Assembly (NCBI RefSeq): GCF_036985595.1
Contig: NZ_BTPU01000050.1
Span: forward strand, 1 to 64,000
DNA from: Vallitalea maricola
GTDB lineage: Bacteria > Bacillota > Clostridia > Lachnospirales > Vallitaleaceae
Direction of reading: 5' to 3'
DNA length: 64,000 nt
The notes under the pieces are model-generated. The model saw nothing but the letters and a program-made list of their open reading frames with translations, made no database searches and was not told the origin of the DNA. Position numbers and translations under genes: made by a program. This document shows, one piece after another, positions 56,004-64,000 of the stretch (position 1 is its first letter; every line of letters begins with the position of its first letter).

Positions 56004-56945
56004 ATGAAACGATTAATAATTAGTATTATAGTATTTATCATGATAATGACTCTATCATCTTGTAATAAAGAAAAATCAGATAAAATTGTTGGTGACGATG
56101 CTGTAAGTAGTGAAACTGAAATAATTATACCAAGGGAAGAAGTGAGTGAGGTTAGACCATCTTTACTAGACAGCTGTAATTTCATAGATGAAAGATCATT
56201 TATCAAATCCATAAATGAAAGTACATTAATAAGTGAAGAGGATAATATTATAGCTGGGATAATACCACACCATGATGTAGCCAGTAAATATGTTGCTTCA
56301 TTATATATGACTATAGCTAATAAAAAACAACCAGAAGTCATTATATTATTAGGACCTAATCATCCTGGTGAAGGACCAAGATTCCAAATAGGTAACTATG
56401 ATTTCAACACTAGAGCAGGAGTTGTAAAGAGTGATTCAAATATAGTAAATAACTTAGCAAATTATCCAGATATTAATTATGCTATAGAGGAAGTTTTCGA
56501 AAAAGAGCATTCAATAGGGCTGCATATGAATTACATAAAGCAGTACTTCAATAAAGCTAAGGTTGTTCCTATCACAATAGGAGAAACTAGAAACGATGAA
56601 GGTATATTAGATGTAGCTAAGGCGATAACAAAAGAAATAAAGGATAAAGACTTTATTATCATAGCTTCAATAGATTTTTCCCATTATGTTACATTAGAAG
56701 AAGCGAATGAAAAAGATGAGATAACTAGAAAAATAATTGAAGATTCAGATGTAGATAGAATGATTGGTTTGAGTAATGACCATATTGATTCACCTTCTTC
56801 CTATGCATTACTAATTCAGATACTTAATGAACTTGAAATAGACTATACATGCAAAATTAATGGACATGATAATTCAGCTAATATATTAGGAGATGAGAAG
56901 ATACAAGAAACAACCAGCTGTTTTTCAGTTAGCTATGTTAACTAA
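56004..56945 (+). CDS. MEMO/AmmeMemoRadiSam system protein B family lipoprotein
   Basis: The 313-residue protein has a lipoprotein-like signal (MTLSSC at about residue 20). It contains the MEMO-family pattern IAGIIPHHDVASKYVASLY, VIILLGPNHPGEGP, EKEHSIGLHMNYIKQYF and DFIIIASIDFSHYVTLEEA, ending GHDNSANILG. These hold the histidines and cysteine or aspartate of the MEMO active-site-like cleft. MEMO proteins of the AmmeMemoRadiSam system are usually cytoplasmic, so the lipid anchor is unusual. It follows repeat copy B. AAGGAATGAG is the ribosome site. Function unknown. Confidence 0.85.
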   Translation: MKRLIISIIVFIMIMTLSSCNKEKSDKIVGDDAVSSETEIIIPREEVSEVRPSLLDSCNFIDERSFIKSINESTLISEEDNIIAGIIPHHDVASKYVASLYMTIANKKQPEVIILLGPNHPGEGPRFQIGNYDFNTRAGVVKSDSNIVNNLANYPDINYAIEEVFEKEHSIGLHMNYIKQYFNKAKVVPITIGETRNDEGILDVAKAITKEIKDKDFIIIASIDFSHYVTLEEANEKDEITRKIIEDSDVDRMIGLSNDHIDSPSSYALLIQILNELEIDYTCKINGHDNSANILGDEKIQETTSCFSVSYVN

Positions 56946-56956
56946 ACCTTTTATTC

Positions 56957-56990
56957 AACCCTGCTTTATTACTAATGTAGGGTTTTATTT
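56957..56990 (+). terminator. Terminator of the MEMO-like gene
   Basis: AACCCT (56957-56962) pairs with AGGGTT (56979-56984), with further weaker pairs in the loop, and is followed by TTTATTT. Confidence 0.65.
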
Positions 56991-57125
56991 ATTATTTATA
57001 AAGAGTAAGATTACAAAAATGTAAGGTTCTATAGTAGAATGTAAGTCAATAGAATGGATGCTAGTTCCTCCAAGAGTTAAAATACAGTTAAAGACAGAGT
57101 CAGATATATATTAGGAGGAATTGTG

Positions 57126-57890
57126 ATGGCTAAAGTAATTGAAGCAAAAGGAATAAAAAAAATTTATAAAGCCAAAGGCATAGAAACATATGCTGTAAAT
57201 GGTGTAGATATAACAATTGAAGAAGGCGAATTTTTTGGAATAATGGGTCCTTCAGGAAGTGGTAAAACAACTTTATTAAATCTTATGTCAACTATTGATT
57301 CACCAACAGAGGGACAAATCAATTTTAAAGGCATTGACTTGGCTACAATGAAAGGAAAAAAATTAGCAGAATTTCGTAGAAAAAATATTGGATTCTTATT
57401 TCAGGATTTCAACCTGCTTAATAACTTAAGTATAATGGACAATATTGCTCTACCACTAGTATTGGCAGGAGTCAAAACAGCAACTGTAAAAAAGAAAATT
57501 AACGAGTTAGCTTCCTTCTTTGGATTGTCAGAGCATCTATATAAATATCCATATCAACTATCTGGTGGACAAAAACAAAGAGTAGCAGCAACAAGAGCTT
57601 TGATTACAAAACCAGCTGTGATTCTAGCTGATGAACCAACAGGTGCACTAGACTCAAAATCTGCTTCAGAACTATTAGAAAATCTTAGAAAGACTAATGA
57701 AAAATTCGGTTCAACTATAGTAATGGTTACTCATGATGCTTTTACAGCTAGTTATTGTGATAGAATAATTTTTATACAAGACGGTAAAATATTGACTCAG
57801 TTAAAAAAAGATGGAAACAGGAAAGATTTATATAAAAGACTATTGGATCAGTTAGCTAGCATGGGAGGTATTAACCATGAATGCGATTAG
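57126..57890 (+). CDS. ABC-transporter ATP-binding protein, BceA/MacB type
   Basis: The 254-residue ATPase shows Walker A GPSGSGKT, the Q loop FLFQDFNLLNNL, the signature LSGGQKQRVAATRALI, Walker B VILADEPTGALDS and the switch histidine in VMVTHD. The motif layout is that of lipoprotein- or peptide-type exporters of the BceA class. I chose ATG 57126 over GTG 57123, as AGGAGGA lies seven bases before it. The gene overlaps the following permease gene by 14 bases, so the two are translated together. No BceRS two-component system is adjacent. Confidence 0.93.
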   Translation: MAKVIEAKGIKKIYKAKGIETYAVNGVDITIEEGEFFGIMGPSGSGKTTLLNLMSTIDSPTEGQINFKGIDLATMKGKKLAEFRRKNIGFLFQDFNLLNNLSIMDNIALPLVLAGVKTATVKKKINELASFFGLSEHLYKYPYQLSGGQKQRVAATRALITKPAVILADEPTGALDSKSASELLENLRKTNEKFGSTIVMVTHDAFTASYCDRIIFIQDGKILTQLKKDGNRKDLYKRLLDQLASMGGINHECD

Positions 57891-59766
57891 TATTGCTTAT
57901 AAAAATATGAAAAGTAATCTTGGTCTATATAAGCTTCATTTTCTTGCGCTGGTTTTCTCTGTAATGGCATATTACCAATTCAGTGCCATGAGATATAATC
58001 CAGAAGTGCTGACTGTATCCGAACAAGAAATGGTATCAACTCTAGGACATGTAACAGCTATTATGCTTATAGTATTTCTCTTATACTTTTCATGGTTCTC
58101 AAGTTCTTTTTTCCTACAACAGAGGAAAAAGGAGATTGGATTATATACATTAATGGGAGTAAGCAACTATAAAGTAGCTTTAATCTATGCTATGGAAAAC
58201 CTGATAATGAGTACTTTGGCTATTATTACAGGATGCCTTATAGGTGCAGCTTTTGGTAAACTGTTCATGATGATCTTAGCAAGATACTGTAATATGGGAG
58301 TAGATATCAAGTTTTTTATATCAGGTAAAGCAATCCTTGAAACAGCAGTCATTTTTGGGGTTATAAGTTTGTTCTTCTCAATAAAAGGATACATTAATAT
58401 CATCAGAAGTAGTCTTTTATCCCTTATAAATGCAATGAAAAAAGAAGAAGCAATTCCAAAATCAAGTATAATAACAGGAATATTATCGCTAGTAGTAATT
58501 GGAGCTGGATATTACTGTACTAGATTAGCTATGGGAGTGAATTTTTTAATTTTTACCCTTATAACTACTATACTTGTTATAATAGGTACTTATATGCTGT
58601 TTAGAAGTACCACAACCATTATTCTAAAAAGATTGATAAAGAATAAAAATATACTATACCGTAAAACTAATATAATGACTATATCCAATCTATGCTATCG
58701 TATAAGAAGAAACTATAAGGTATACGCAACTATAGCAATACTTCTTACTAGTACCATTACAGCATTTGGAACAGTAACATCACTTAATTATACCAATAAT
58801 AGTATAAAAGATATTGATTATCCATTTTCATTTACTGTATTAGCTGATACTGAGCAAAGAGAAGATGAAATAAACAGGGTACTACAAGATGAACAAGTAG
58901 ATATGGCATTTGATAACCATTTTGAAATATTAATAGTGGATAATGCAAAAACAAAAGATTATAATTATCGTGGTGCTACAATTGTACGATACGAGGATTA
59001 TAAAAAAGTCATTGATAATGTTGGATATAAATTTGATAAAGGGATATTCGCAGATAAACCTCTAAATGACTTTGAAGGCATGTTCAATGAGAATTCCCAT
59101 ACCTTATTTAGCTTGTTCAAAGTGAATGAAGTAGAGATAAACGGGCAGAAAATAGATATAAGAAAAATGTTTAGAGCACCACTATATGGAACAGGGATAC
59201 CTGTTGATGCTATTATAGTTAATGACAATACTTATAAAGCTTTTGAAAGTATAGGTGAAAAATATTATTTTAATGGTTATAAATTAAAAGATGAAACCAT
59301 ACCAACTAATGGACTTGAAGATAAGGTATCTGCACTTTCAGAAGAAGGATACACTTTCTTCAAAAATGGAAAACATGATTCACAGACTAAAAATAATATA
59401 ATCAAGATTGTATACATCCTTGGAGCATTCTTGGCATTAGTATTCATTATGGCTACAGGAAGTATCATCTACTTTAAAATCATAACCGAAGCCATGGAAG
59501 ACAAAGATAAATACATTACCTTAAGTAAAATAGGAATGGAAGATTCAACAATCACAAAAATCATACGTACCCAAGTAGGAATGGCATTCATCCTCCCATT
59601 ATTAGTATCCATAGTTCATACAATAGTTGCTATCAAAGTACTTGAAAACCTAATAGGAATACTACTCAACATACCTATCCTCATAAGTATAGGAGTAGTG
59701 TCATTAATATTCTTCTTGTACTACCTACTAACTGTAAAACATTATAGGAAATTAATAAAACAATAA
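57877..59766 (+). CDS. FtsX-like ABC permease, BceB type
   Basis: The 629-residue membrane protein has the BceB layout. The N-terminal part (residues 1-300) has several membrane segments (YFSWFSSSFFLQQRKKEIGLYTLMGVSN carries the FtsX motif in parts). A large extracellular loop (about 300-510) follows, then three C-terminal segments (IVYILGAFLALVFIMATGSI onwards). Bce transporters protect against bacitracin or lantibiotics, or sense them for a BceRS pair. Here no BceRS pair is adjacent, so regulation may come from elsewhere. The gene starts inside the ATPase gene end. Confidence 0.9.
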   Translation: MNAISIAYKNMKSNLGLYKLHFLALVFSVMAYYQFSAMRYNPEVLTVSEQEMVSTLGHVTAIMLIVFLLYFSWFSSSFFLQQRKKEIGLYTLMGVSNYKVALIYAMENLIMSTLAIITGCLIGAAFGKLFMMILARYCNMGVDIKFFISGKAILETAVIFGVISLFFSIKGYINIIRSSLLSLINAMKKEEAIPKSSIITGILSLVVIGAGYYCTRLAMGVNFLIFTLITTILVIIGTYMLFRSTTTIILKRLIKNKNILYRKTNIMTISNLCYRIRRNYKVYATIAILLTSTITAFGTVTSLNYTNNSIKDIDYPFSFTVLADTEQREDEINRVLQDEQVDMAFDNHFEILIVDNAKTKDYNYRGATIVRYEDYKKVIDNVGYKFDKGIFADKPLNDFEGMFNENSHTLFSLFKVNEVEINGQKIDIRKMFRAPLYGTGIPVDAIIVNDNTYKAFESIGEKYYFNGYKLKDETIPTNGLEDKVSALSEEGYTFFKNGKHDSQTKNNIIKIVYILGAFLALVFIMATGSIIYFKIITEAMEDKDKYITLSKIGMEDSTITKIIRTQVGMAFILPLLVSIVHTIVAIKVLENLIGILLNIPILISIGVVSLIFFLYYLLTVKHYRKLIKQ

Positions 59767-59797
59767 GACTATATTAGCCAATAATTTGCTAATTAGA

Positions 59798-59864
59798 AGA
59801 AAAAGTGTTTTGTGATTATACTTACCGTCACTAGGTAGCAAAATCAGAACAAAATACTTTTTCT
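59798..59864. repeat. Hairpin repeat, copy D (core-less relative of copy C)
   Basis: AGAAAAAGTGTTTTGT (59798-59813) pairs with ACAAAATACTTTTTCT (59849-59864), with one G-U pair. The left stem and flank match copy C at 42.0 kb, as does the CTGACTTA after the right stem. A 35-base loop replaces the long inner stem and core of copy C. It lies just after the BceB gene and could also end its transcript. Confidence 0.7.
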
Positions 59865-59950
59865 GACTTACTTGCTATATCTAATAAACATGTAGTTTCA
59901 CACTTTAAAGTATGATATAATTAATTTTGCTGACTAAAAGGAGGAACTAC

Positions 59951-60664
59951 ATGATACGTACAATTTTTTGGTTCATAGCTTTTTGGATATATCAAGTATA
60001 TAGTTTGTTCAACCGCTTTAGATACTGGTATCTAGGAAAAGTGGGAAATGAAGAAAAACAATTAGAGGTATTACAAAAAACAACAACCAAATGGGCTAAA
60101 AAAATGGTTAGATTAACAGGCAGTAAGGTGATAGTCAAAGGTGTAGAAAATATTCCAGACAGAAATGTCCTGTTCGTATCTAATCATCAAGGTAATTTTG
60201 ATATACCATTATTGATGGGATATATTCCTAGATTAAAAGGCTTTGTAGCAAAAGTAGAGCTTGAAAAAATGCCTATAGTAAGTGGATGGATGAAAAAATT
60301 AGGTTGTCTTTTTCTGGATAGAAGTAATCCAAGACAATCACTAAAAGTAATTCTAAAAGGTATAGAAGAATTAAAAAAAGGACACACATTGGTAATCTTT
60401 CCAGAAGGGACAAGAAGTAAAAGCAATGTTATGGGTGATTTCAAAAAAGGCAGTTTAAAACTAGCTATAAAATCAGGAGTACCTATAGTACCTATTACTA
60501 TCAACGGTTCATACAAATTACTGGAAGAGAAAAAAAGAATAAGAAAGTCCAATGTAAAAATAATAGTTCATCCACCAATATATATGGATGACATGTCAAA
60601 AGAAGACAAGGATAATTTAATCACCAATGTCTATAATATAGTCCAATCTGGATTAGATAAATAA
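59951..60664 (+). CDS. plsC: 1-acyl-sn-glycerol-3-phosphate acyltransferase (PlsC family)
   Basis: The 237-residue protein begins with a membrane-associated helix (IFWFIAFWIYQVYSLF). It has the acyltransferase motifs in order: SNHQGNFDIPLL (HX4D), LGCLFLDRSN, VIFPEGTRS and VPIVPITINGSY. It adds an acyl chain to lysophosphatidic acid to give phosphatidic acid at the membrane. I chose ATG 59951, with AAGGAGGA upstream, over TTG 59927. A terminator follows. Confidence 0.92.
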   Translation: MIRTIFWFIAFWIYQVYSLFNRFRYWYLGKVGNEEKQLEVLQKTTTKWAKKMVRLTGSKVIVKGVENIPDRNVLFVSNHQGNFDIPLLMGYIPRLKGFVAKVELEKMPIVSGWMKKLGCLFLDRSNPRQSLKVILKGIEELKKGHTLVIFPEGTRSKSNVMGDFKKGSLKLAIKSGVPIVPITINGSYKLLEEKKRIRKSNVKIIVHPPIYMDDMSKEDKDNLITNVYNIVQSGLDK

Positions 60665-60684
60665 AATAATATAAGAATTCTTTG

Positions 60685-60718
60685 AAGCAAGTATTTTCTA
60701 TAATGATAATACTTGCTT
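60685..60718 (+). terminator. Terminator after plsC
   Basis: AAGCAAGTATT (60685-60695) pairs perfectly with AATACTTGCTT (60708-60718). The T run is weak (TTGTGTTTA). Confidence 0.65.
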
Positions 60719-60806
60719 TGTGTTTACTGGTATTCTATGCTATAATTATATTATTATGGATATATTTTCCTAATTTTTTTATAATTTTAAAATGGGGTGG
60801 TTATTT

Positions 60807-62171
60807 TTGAGAGAGTTAGTTGAAAAGCAAAGAAAGTATTTTTTAACTCATGAAACAAAAGATTTAGCTTTCCGTAAGAAACAGTTGAACCTATTGAGAG
60901 AAGCTATACAAAAATATGAAACCAGACTCTTTGACGGCTTGAATAAAGACTTCAGAAAATCAAATTTTGAGACTTATGAAACAGAAATAGGTATGGCCCT
61001 GGAAGAAATAAGATATACAATAAAACATCTGAAAAAATGGGCAAAACCTAAGAAAAGACCAACACCATTAGCGCATTTTAAATCAACTAGCAGAATATAT
61101 TCAGAACCATATGGAGTAGTATTAGTAATGTCTCCATGGAATTATCCATTTCTATTAACTATTTCTCCAGTTATAGGAGCTATGGCAGCAGGTAACTGTG
61201 TAGTAGTAAAAACATCTAGGTATGTACCTCATACATCATCAGTAATAAAGGAAATGATTGAACAATACTTTGATCCAAAGTACATAACTGTTGTTGAAGG
61301 AGGACGTGACGTCAATACCGCATTGTTAGCCGAAAAATTTGATTATATATTCTTCACTGGAAGTCCTACTGTAGGAAAAATAGTTATGGAAGCTGGAGCT
61401 AAGAATTTGACACCAGTAACATTGGAGTTAGGTGGAAAAAGCCCCTGTATAGTAGATGAAACAGCTAACATCAAAATAGCAGCCAAAAGAATTATTTGGG
61501 GAAAATTGGTCAATGCAGGTCAAACCTGTGTAGCACCAGATTATATTTTAGCCCACAAAAGTGTTAAAAATCAACTCATTGAAGAATTAAAGAAAGTTAT
61601 AACTAGTTACTATGGTGAAAACATCTATGAATCACCAGATTTCCCAAGAATAGTTAACGAAAAACACTATAACAGAGTATCTGGTCTGATAAATAAAGAT
61701 AAAGTTGTTTTCGGCGGCGAAACAGTTGAAAAAGAAAATTATGTATCACCTACAATAATGGATAATGTAACATGGGATGACGATGTAATGAAAGAAGAGA
61801 TCTTTGGACCATTAATCCCGGTACTTGAATTTGATAAAATAAAAGATGTAATAGCATTATTGAATGATAAACCAAAACCATTAGCACTATACTATTTCTC
61901 AACCAATAAATCAAATATAAATGAAGTACTCAAAAAAGTTTCATATGGTGGAGGATGTGTTAATGATACATTGGTACATCTTGCTAATATAAATATGCCC
62001 TTTGGAGGAGTAGGAAACAGCGGAATGGGTGGCTATCATGGAATAGATAGTTTTAGAACTTTTAGTCACCATAAAAGTGTCCTCACAAAAGCAATGTGGA
62101 TTGACATACCAGCCAGGTATCCTCCTTACAATGAAAAAGATCTAAAGACTATAAGAAAATTATTGAAGTAA
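60807..62171 (+). CDS. Aldehyde dehydrogenase, ALDH3 class
   Basis: The protein of about 454 residues shows the aldehyde-dehydrogenase signature LELGGKSP with the general-base glutamate and GQTCVAPDYIL with the catalytic cysteine near residue 240. It also has YGVVLVMSPWNYPFLLT and FTGSPTVGK for NAD(P) binding. The size and the N-terminus (RKYFLTHETKDLAFRKKQL) fit class 3 enzymes that oxidise medium-chain or fatty aldehydes. The start is uncertain: ATG 60792 overlaps the GGGGTGG site, so TTG 60807 is preferred. It is followed by a terminator. Substrate unknown. Confidence 0.9.
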   Translation: MRELVEKQRKYFLTHETKDLAFRKKQLNLLREAIQKYETRLFDGLNKDFRKSNFETYETEIGMALEEIRYTIKHLKKWAKPKKRPTPLAHFKSTSRIYSEPYGVVLVMSPWNYPFLLTISPVIGAMAAGNCVVVKTSRYVPHTSSVIKEMIEQYFDPKYITVVEGGRDVNTALLAEKFDYIFFTGSPTVGKIVMEAGAKNLTPVTLELGGKSPCIVDETANIKIAAKRIIWGKLVNAGQTCVAPDYILAHKSVKNQLIEELKKVITSYYGENIYESPDFPRIVNEKHYNRVSGLINKDKVVFGGETVEKENYVSPTIMDNVTWDDDVMKEEIFGPLIPVLEFDKIKDVIALLNDKPKPLALYYFSTNKSNINEVLKKVSYGGGCVNDTLVHLANINMPFGGVGNSGMGGYHGIDSFRTFSHHKSVLTKAMWIDIPARYPPYNEKDLKTIRKLLK

Positions 62172-62187
62172 TGAATTACTATTGTAA

Positions 62188-62228
62188 AAACAAGCATTAT
62201 CTATAATGAATAAGGCTTGTTTTTTTTA
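62188..62228 (+). terminator. Terminator of the aldehyde dehydrogenase gene
   Basis: AAACAAGC pairs with GCTTGTTT across a loop that contains further pairing, followed by a run of T residues. Confidence 0.85.
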
Positions 62229-62251
62229 TGTTTATATGATATTATTTTATT

Positions 62252-62269
62252 AGAGACCACATGGTCTCT
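62252..62269. promoter_or_regulatory. Putative TetR operator upstream of the regulator gene
   Basis: AGAGACCA-CA-TGGTCTCT is a perfect 18-base palindrome ending 12 bases before the regulator start. It overlaps the end of the leader. This is the usual size and position of an autoregulatory TetR site. Confidence 0.65.
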
Positions 62270-62281
62270 GAGGAGGTAAAT

Positions 62282-62875
62282 ATGAAAGAACTATTTTTTC
62301 AGATCAGTAAAGATAAAAGAGATACTATCATTTTAAATGCAATACATGAATTCTCTAATTATTACTATAATGAGGCTTCTCTTAATAGAATCATAAAAAC
62401 ATCAAATATATCAAAAGGAGGTTTATTCAAATATATTGATTCAAAAGAAGATTTGTATTTATATATTCTTGAGAAAGAATTAAAGCGTTTGATTCATTAT
62501 CAATTAGAAAATACAAATCTAGAAACCACTGACTTTTTTATGAGAATAAGAGAATTATCATTTCAGAGCATAGATTTCTATAAAACCAATAAAGAAACCT
62601 ATAAGTTAATACTCCATGCTCTAACTGATACCACATCACCAGTTTATGATAAAGTAGTTAAGATTAAAGATGAAATCATAAGTGAATTACAAGATAAAAT
62701 GTTAATGAACATTAACTTTGAATGTTACAAAGTCTCCAAAACAGAGGTACTAATGATGTACAGATTTATATCAGATGGCGTTAATCAGTCAATAAATAAA
62801 GACACTTGTATAGAAGAAATAATAAAAATGTTAGAACTAATCTTGGATGCATTAAAATATGGAATTGTAAAGTGA
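62282..62875 (+). CDS. TetR-family transcriptional regulator
   Basis: The 197-residue protein has an N-terminal helix-turn-helix (about residues 15-60; DTIILNAIHEFSNYYYNEAS, IIKTSNISKGGLFKYIDSKEDLYLY) and a helical ligand domain. I chose ATG 62282, behind GAGGAGGT, over ATG 62261, which lies within the operator. A perfect palindrome sits at 62252-62269. It is encoded nine bases before an alpha/beta hydrolase gene, which it probably controls along with itself. Confidence 0.9.
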   Translation: MKELFFQISKDKRDTIILNAIHEFSNYYYNEASLNRIIKTSNISKGGLFKYIDSKEDLYLYILEKELKRLIHYQLENTNLETTDFFMRIRELSFQSIDFYKTNKETYKLILHALTDTTSPVYDKVVKIKDEIISELQDKMLMNINFECYKVSKTEVLMMYRFISDGVNQSINKDTCIEEIIKMLELILDALKYGIVK

Positions 62876-62884
62876 GGTTTTAGT

Positions 62885-63592
62885 ATGAAATATAAAGTTA
62901 CCAATCCAACTAAAAAAAAGACAATAATATTTTTAAATGGGGCAGGGGTGGGTCCATGGATGTGGAAATACCAATTAGATAACCTGACCCAATATAAAAT
63001 GATAACATTTGATTATAAAGGTCATGGAGATAATAGTCACAATGATTTTATTAGTATGTCTGATGTTATAAAAGATATAAACTTTATTATAGAAAATGAA
63101 GTGAAAAACAACGAACCTGTTTATCTAATAGGTCATAGTCTAGGAGCTCAAATAGCTTTGAAAGCTTTTAATGAATTACCAATTGATAAAGCTATAATTA
63201 TTAGTGCCCTCAATAAACCAATGAAAAAAATGTTGTCATTTATTAATCCAATTGTAAAATGCAGTATACCTTTTATAAAATATAAGTGGTATGCAAGATT
63301 AAATGCTAAACAACTTAATATAAAAAACGAATTTTTTGAGGAATATTATAATACATCTAAAGTAATGAATTACAAAACACTGAAAAATATTTTTAATGAA
63401 AACATGACATTTCGAAATAGTTATCAATTAGATGACAGAATCCTTGTAGTGGTAGGAGAGAAAGAGAAACGATTAATGTTGGAATCTGCAAAAGACTTAT
63501 GTGAAAATCCTATTATAATCAAGGATGCAGCCCATGATATACCTTATAATCACTATAATATCATTAATAAAATCATAGAGGACTTTTTGTAA
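62885..63592 (+). CDS. Alpha/beta hydrolase next to a TetR gene
   Basis: The 235-residue enzyme has the alpha/beta hydrolase marks. IFLNGAGVGPWMWKYQLDNL forms the oxyanion hole, FDYKGHGDN follows, and LIGHSLGAQIALKAF carries the nucleophile serine in GHSLG. The acid is in a VVGEKEK loop, and DAAHDIPYNH near the end supplies the histidine. No signal peptide is present. It is co-transcribed with the TetR regulator behind GAGG. Substrate unknown. Confidence 0.88.
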   Translation: MKYKVTNPTKKKTIIFLNGAGVGPWMWKYQLDNLTQYKMITFDYKGHGDNSHNDFISMSDVIKDINFIIENEVKNNEPVYLIGHSLGAQIALKAFNELPIDKAIIISALNKPMKKMLSFINPIVKCSIPFIKYKWYARLNAKQLNIKNEFFEEYYNTSKVMNYKTLKNIFNENMTFRNSYQLDDRILVVVGEKEKRLMLESAKDLCENPIIIKDAAHDIPYNHYNIINKIIEDFL

Positions 63593-63617
63593 GAATAAAA
63601 TTATTTGATAAAAAAAC

Positions 63618-63646
63618 TTGACAGATATAAAATATGATAATATAAT
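63618..63646 (+). promoter_or_regulatory. Consensus promoter of the LacI-type gene
   Basis: A perfect TTGACA and a perfect TATAAT are spaced by 17 bases. An operator lies 13 bases downstream. Confidence 0.85.
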
Positions 63647-63659
63647 GAAGAAAAGAAAG

Positions 63660-63673
63660 TGTAAGCGATTACA
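63660..63673. promoter_or_regulatory. cre-like/LacI-type operator
   Basis: TGTAAGCGATTACA is palindromic apart from its central bases and fits the cre consensus TGNAARCGNWWWCA. It lies just downstream of the promoter and could bind CcpA or the encoded LacI protein itself. Confidence 0.75.
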
Positions 63674-63688
63674 TTAATAAGAGGGGTG

Positions 63689-64000
63689 ATGATTATAGCA
63701 CCGATAACAATTAGCGATATAGCTAAAAAGTCGAAAGTATCAGTTGCTACAGTGTCCAGGGTGCTTAATGATTCTGATAAAGTTAAAGAACAGACTAAAG
63801 AAAAAGTTCTAAAAGCTATAAATGAATTAAATTACGCACCCAGTGATATTGCACGAAGTTTATCTAGGAATATAACTAATACAATAGGTGTAGTTGTTCC
63901 TGATATCAATAATCCATTCTTCGGACAAGTTATAAAAGGAATCAGTTCTGTAACTGACAAGAATGATTTATATATGCTTTTATGCGATACTGATGAAAAT
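63689..64000 (+). CDS. LacI-family transcriptional regulator (partial)
   Basis: The window ends within this gene; 104 residues are visible. The helix-turn-helix is typical (ITISDIAKKSKVSVATVSRVLN), with the hinge helix region YAPSDIARSLSR. The start of the sugar-binding domain follows (IGVVVPDINNPFFGQVIKGI). The start codon at 63689 is close to GAGGGG, so the exact start is not certain. The gene has a strong promoter and a nearby operator, so autoregulation is likely. Its target operon lies beyond the window. Confidence 0.92.
   Translation, partial: MIIAPITISDIAKKSKVSVATVSRVLNDSDKVKEQTKEKVLKAINELNYAPSDIARSLSRNITNTIGVVVPDINNPFFGQVIKGISSVTDKNDLYMLLCDTDEN

Noticed and set aside
1..64000. CRISPR array, insertion-sequence transposase or prophage
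   Set aside because: No regularly spaced direct repeats, transposase or phage structural genes were seen in the window.

Overview
The window is AT-rich (by eye about 30% G+C) and is dense with clear AGGAGG-type ribosome binding sites. It carries YesM/YesN-type two-component genes, a glycine riboswitch, lipoproteins with lipoboxes, an S-layer-homology protein and BceAB-type transporters. This points to a low-GC, Gram-positive, probably motile and saccharolytic anaerobe of the Clostridia. A Lachnospirales/Vallitaleaceae-like bacterium is my guess; no rRNA or marker gene is present to fix the taxon.

Layout. 1-1.9 kb: the C-terminal end of a polymorphic nuclease toxin, its Imm7-type immunity protein and a small zinc-ribbon protein. 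2-5.7 kb: a three-gene signalling operon (kinase-like sensor without a catalytic domain, NarL-type regulator, complete 7TM histidine kinase). 5.8-9.2 kb: an AIM24-family protein, a frameshifted lipoprotein and an RCC1/SLH surface protein. 9.5-12 kb: a split permease pair and an internally duplicated membrane-anchored protein. 12.5-18 kb: hydrolase, two GNAT acetyltransferases, a large lipoprotein and a nitroreductase. 18.4-20.9 kb: a small membrane protein, then a glycine riboswitch controlling an AGCS sodium:amino-acid symporter. 21.2-23.9 kb: a secreted chitinase with two GH18 domains. 24.2-34.7 kb: a sugar module (YesM/YesN pair, ABC binding protein, two permeases and a secreted GH101 endo-alpha-N-acetylgalactosaminidase), apparently for mucin-type O-glycans. 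35-40.3 kb: an RNA-repair locus with an unusual slipin, RtcB RNA ligase and two divergent WYL regulators. A 520-bp non-coding gap between rtcB and the slipin gene contains a tRNA-like fold without an anticodon arm. 40.4-45.6 kb: an AraC/BtrH-type fusion, an ABC-transporter pseudogene, an FAD oxidoreductase, a structured non-coding stretch and two small unknown genes. 45.9-57 kb: an H-NOX/chemotaxis receptor fusion, a second large lipoprotein, a 1633-residue alpha-2-macroglobulin-like protein and a MEMO-family lipoprotein. 57-64 kb: a BceAB-type ABC transporter, PlsC acyltransferase, aldehyde dehydrogenase, a TetR regulator with hydrolase, and the start of a LacI regulator with its promoter and operator.

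How the genes work together. The chitinase and the GH101 module point to extracellular attack on amino-sugar polymers and glycoproteins. The RtcB cluster looks like a regulated response to RNA damage. Several large lipoproteins and the A2M-like protein suggest an elaborate cell-surface layer.

Two observations stand out as possibly undescribed. One is the tRNA-mimic RNA candidate inside the rtcB-slipin operon. The other is a dispersed family of large intergenic hairpins (34.8, 42.0, 55.9 and 59.8 kb). Two copies share a conserved core of about 64 nt carried on stems of unrelated sequence; the other two copies keep the stems but have lost the core.
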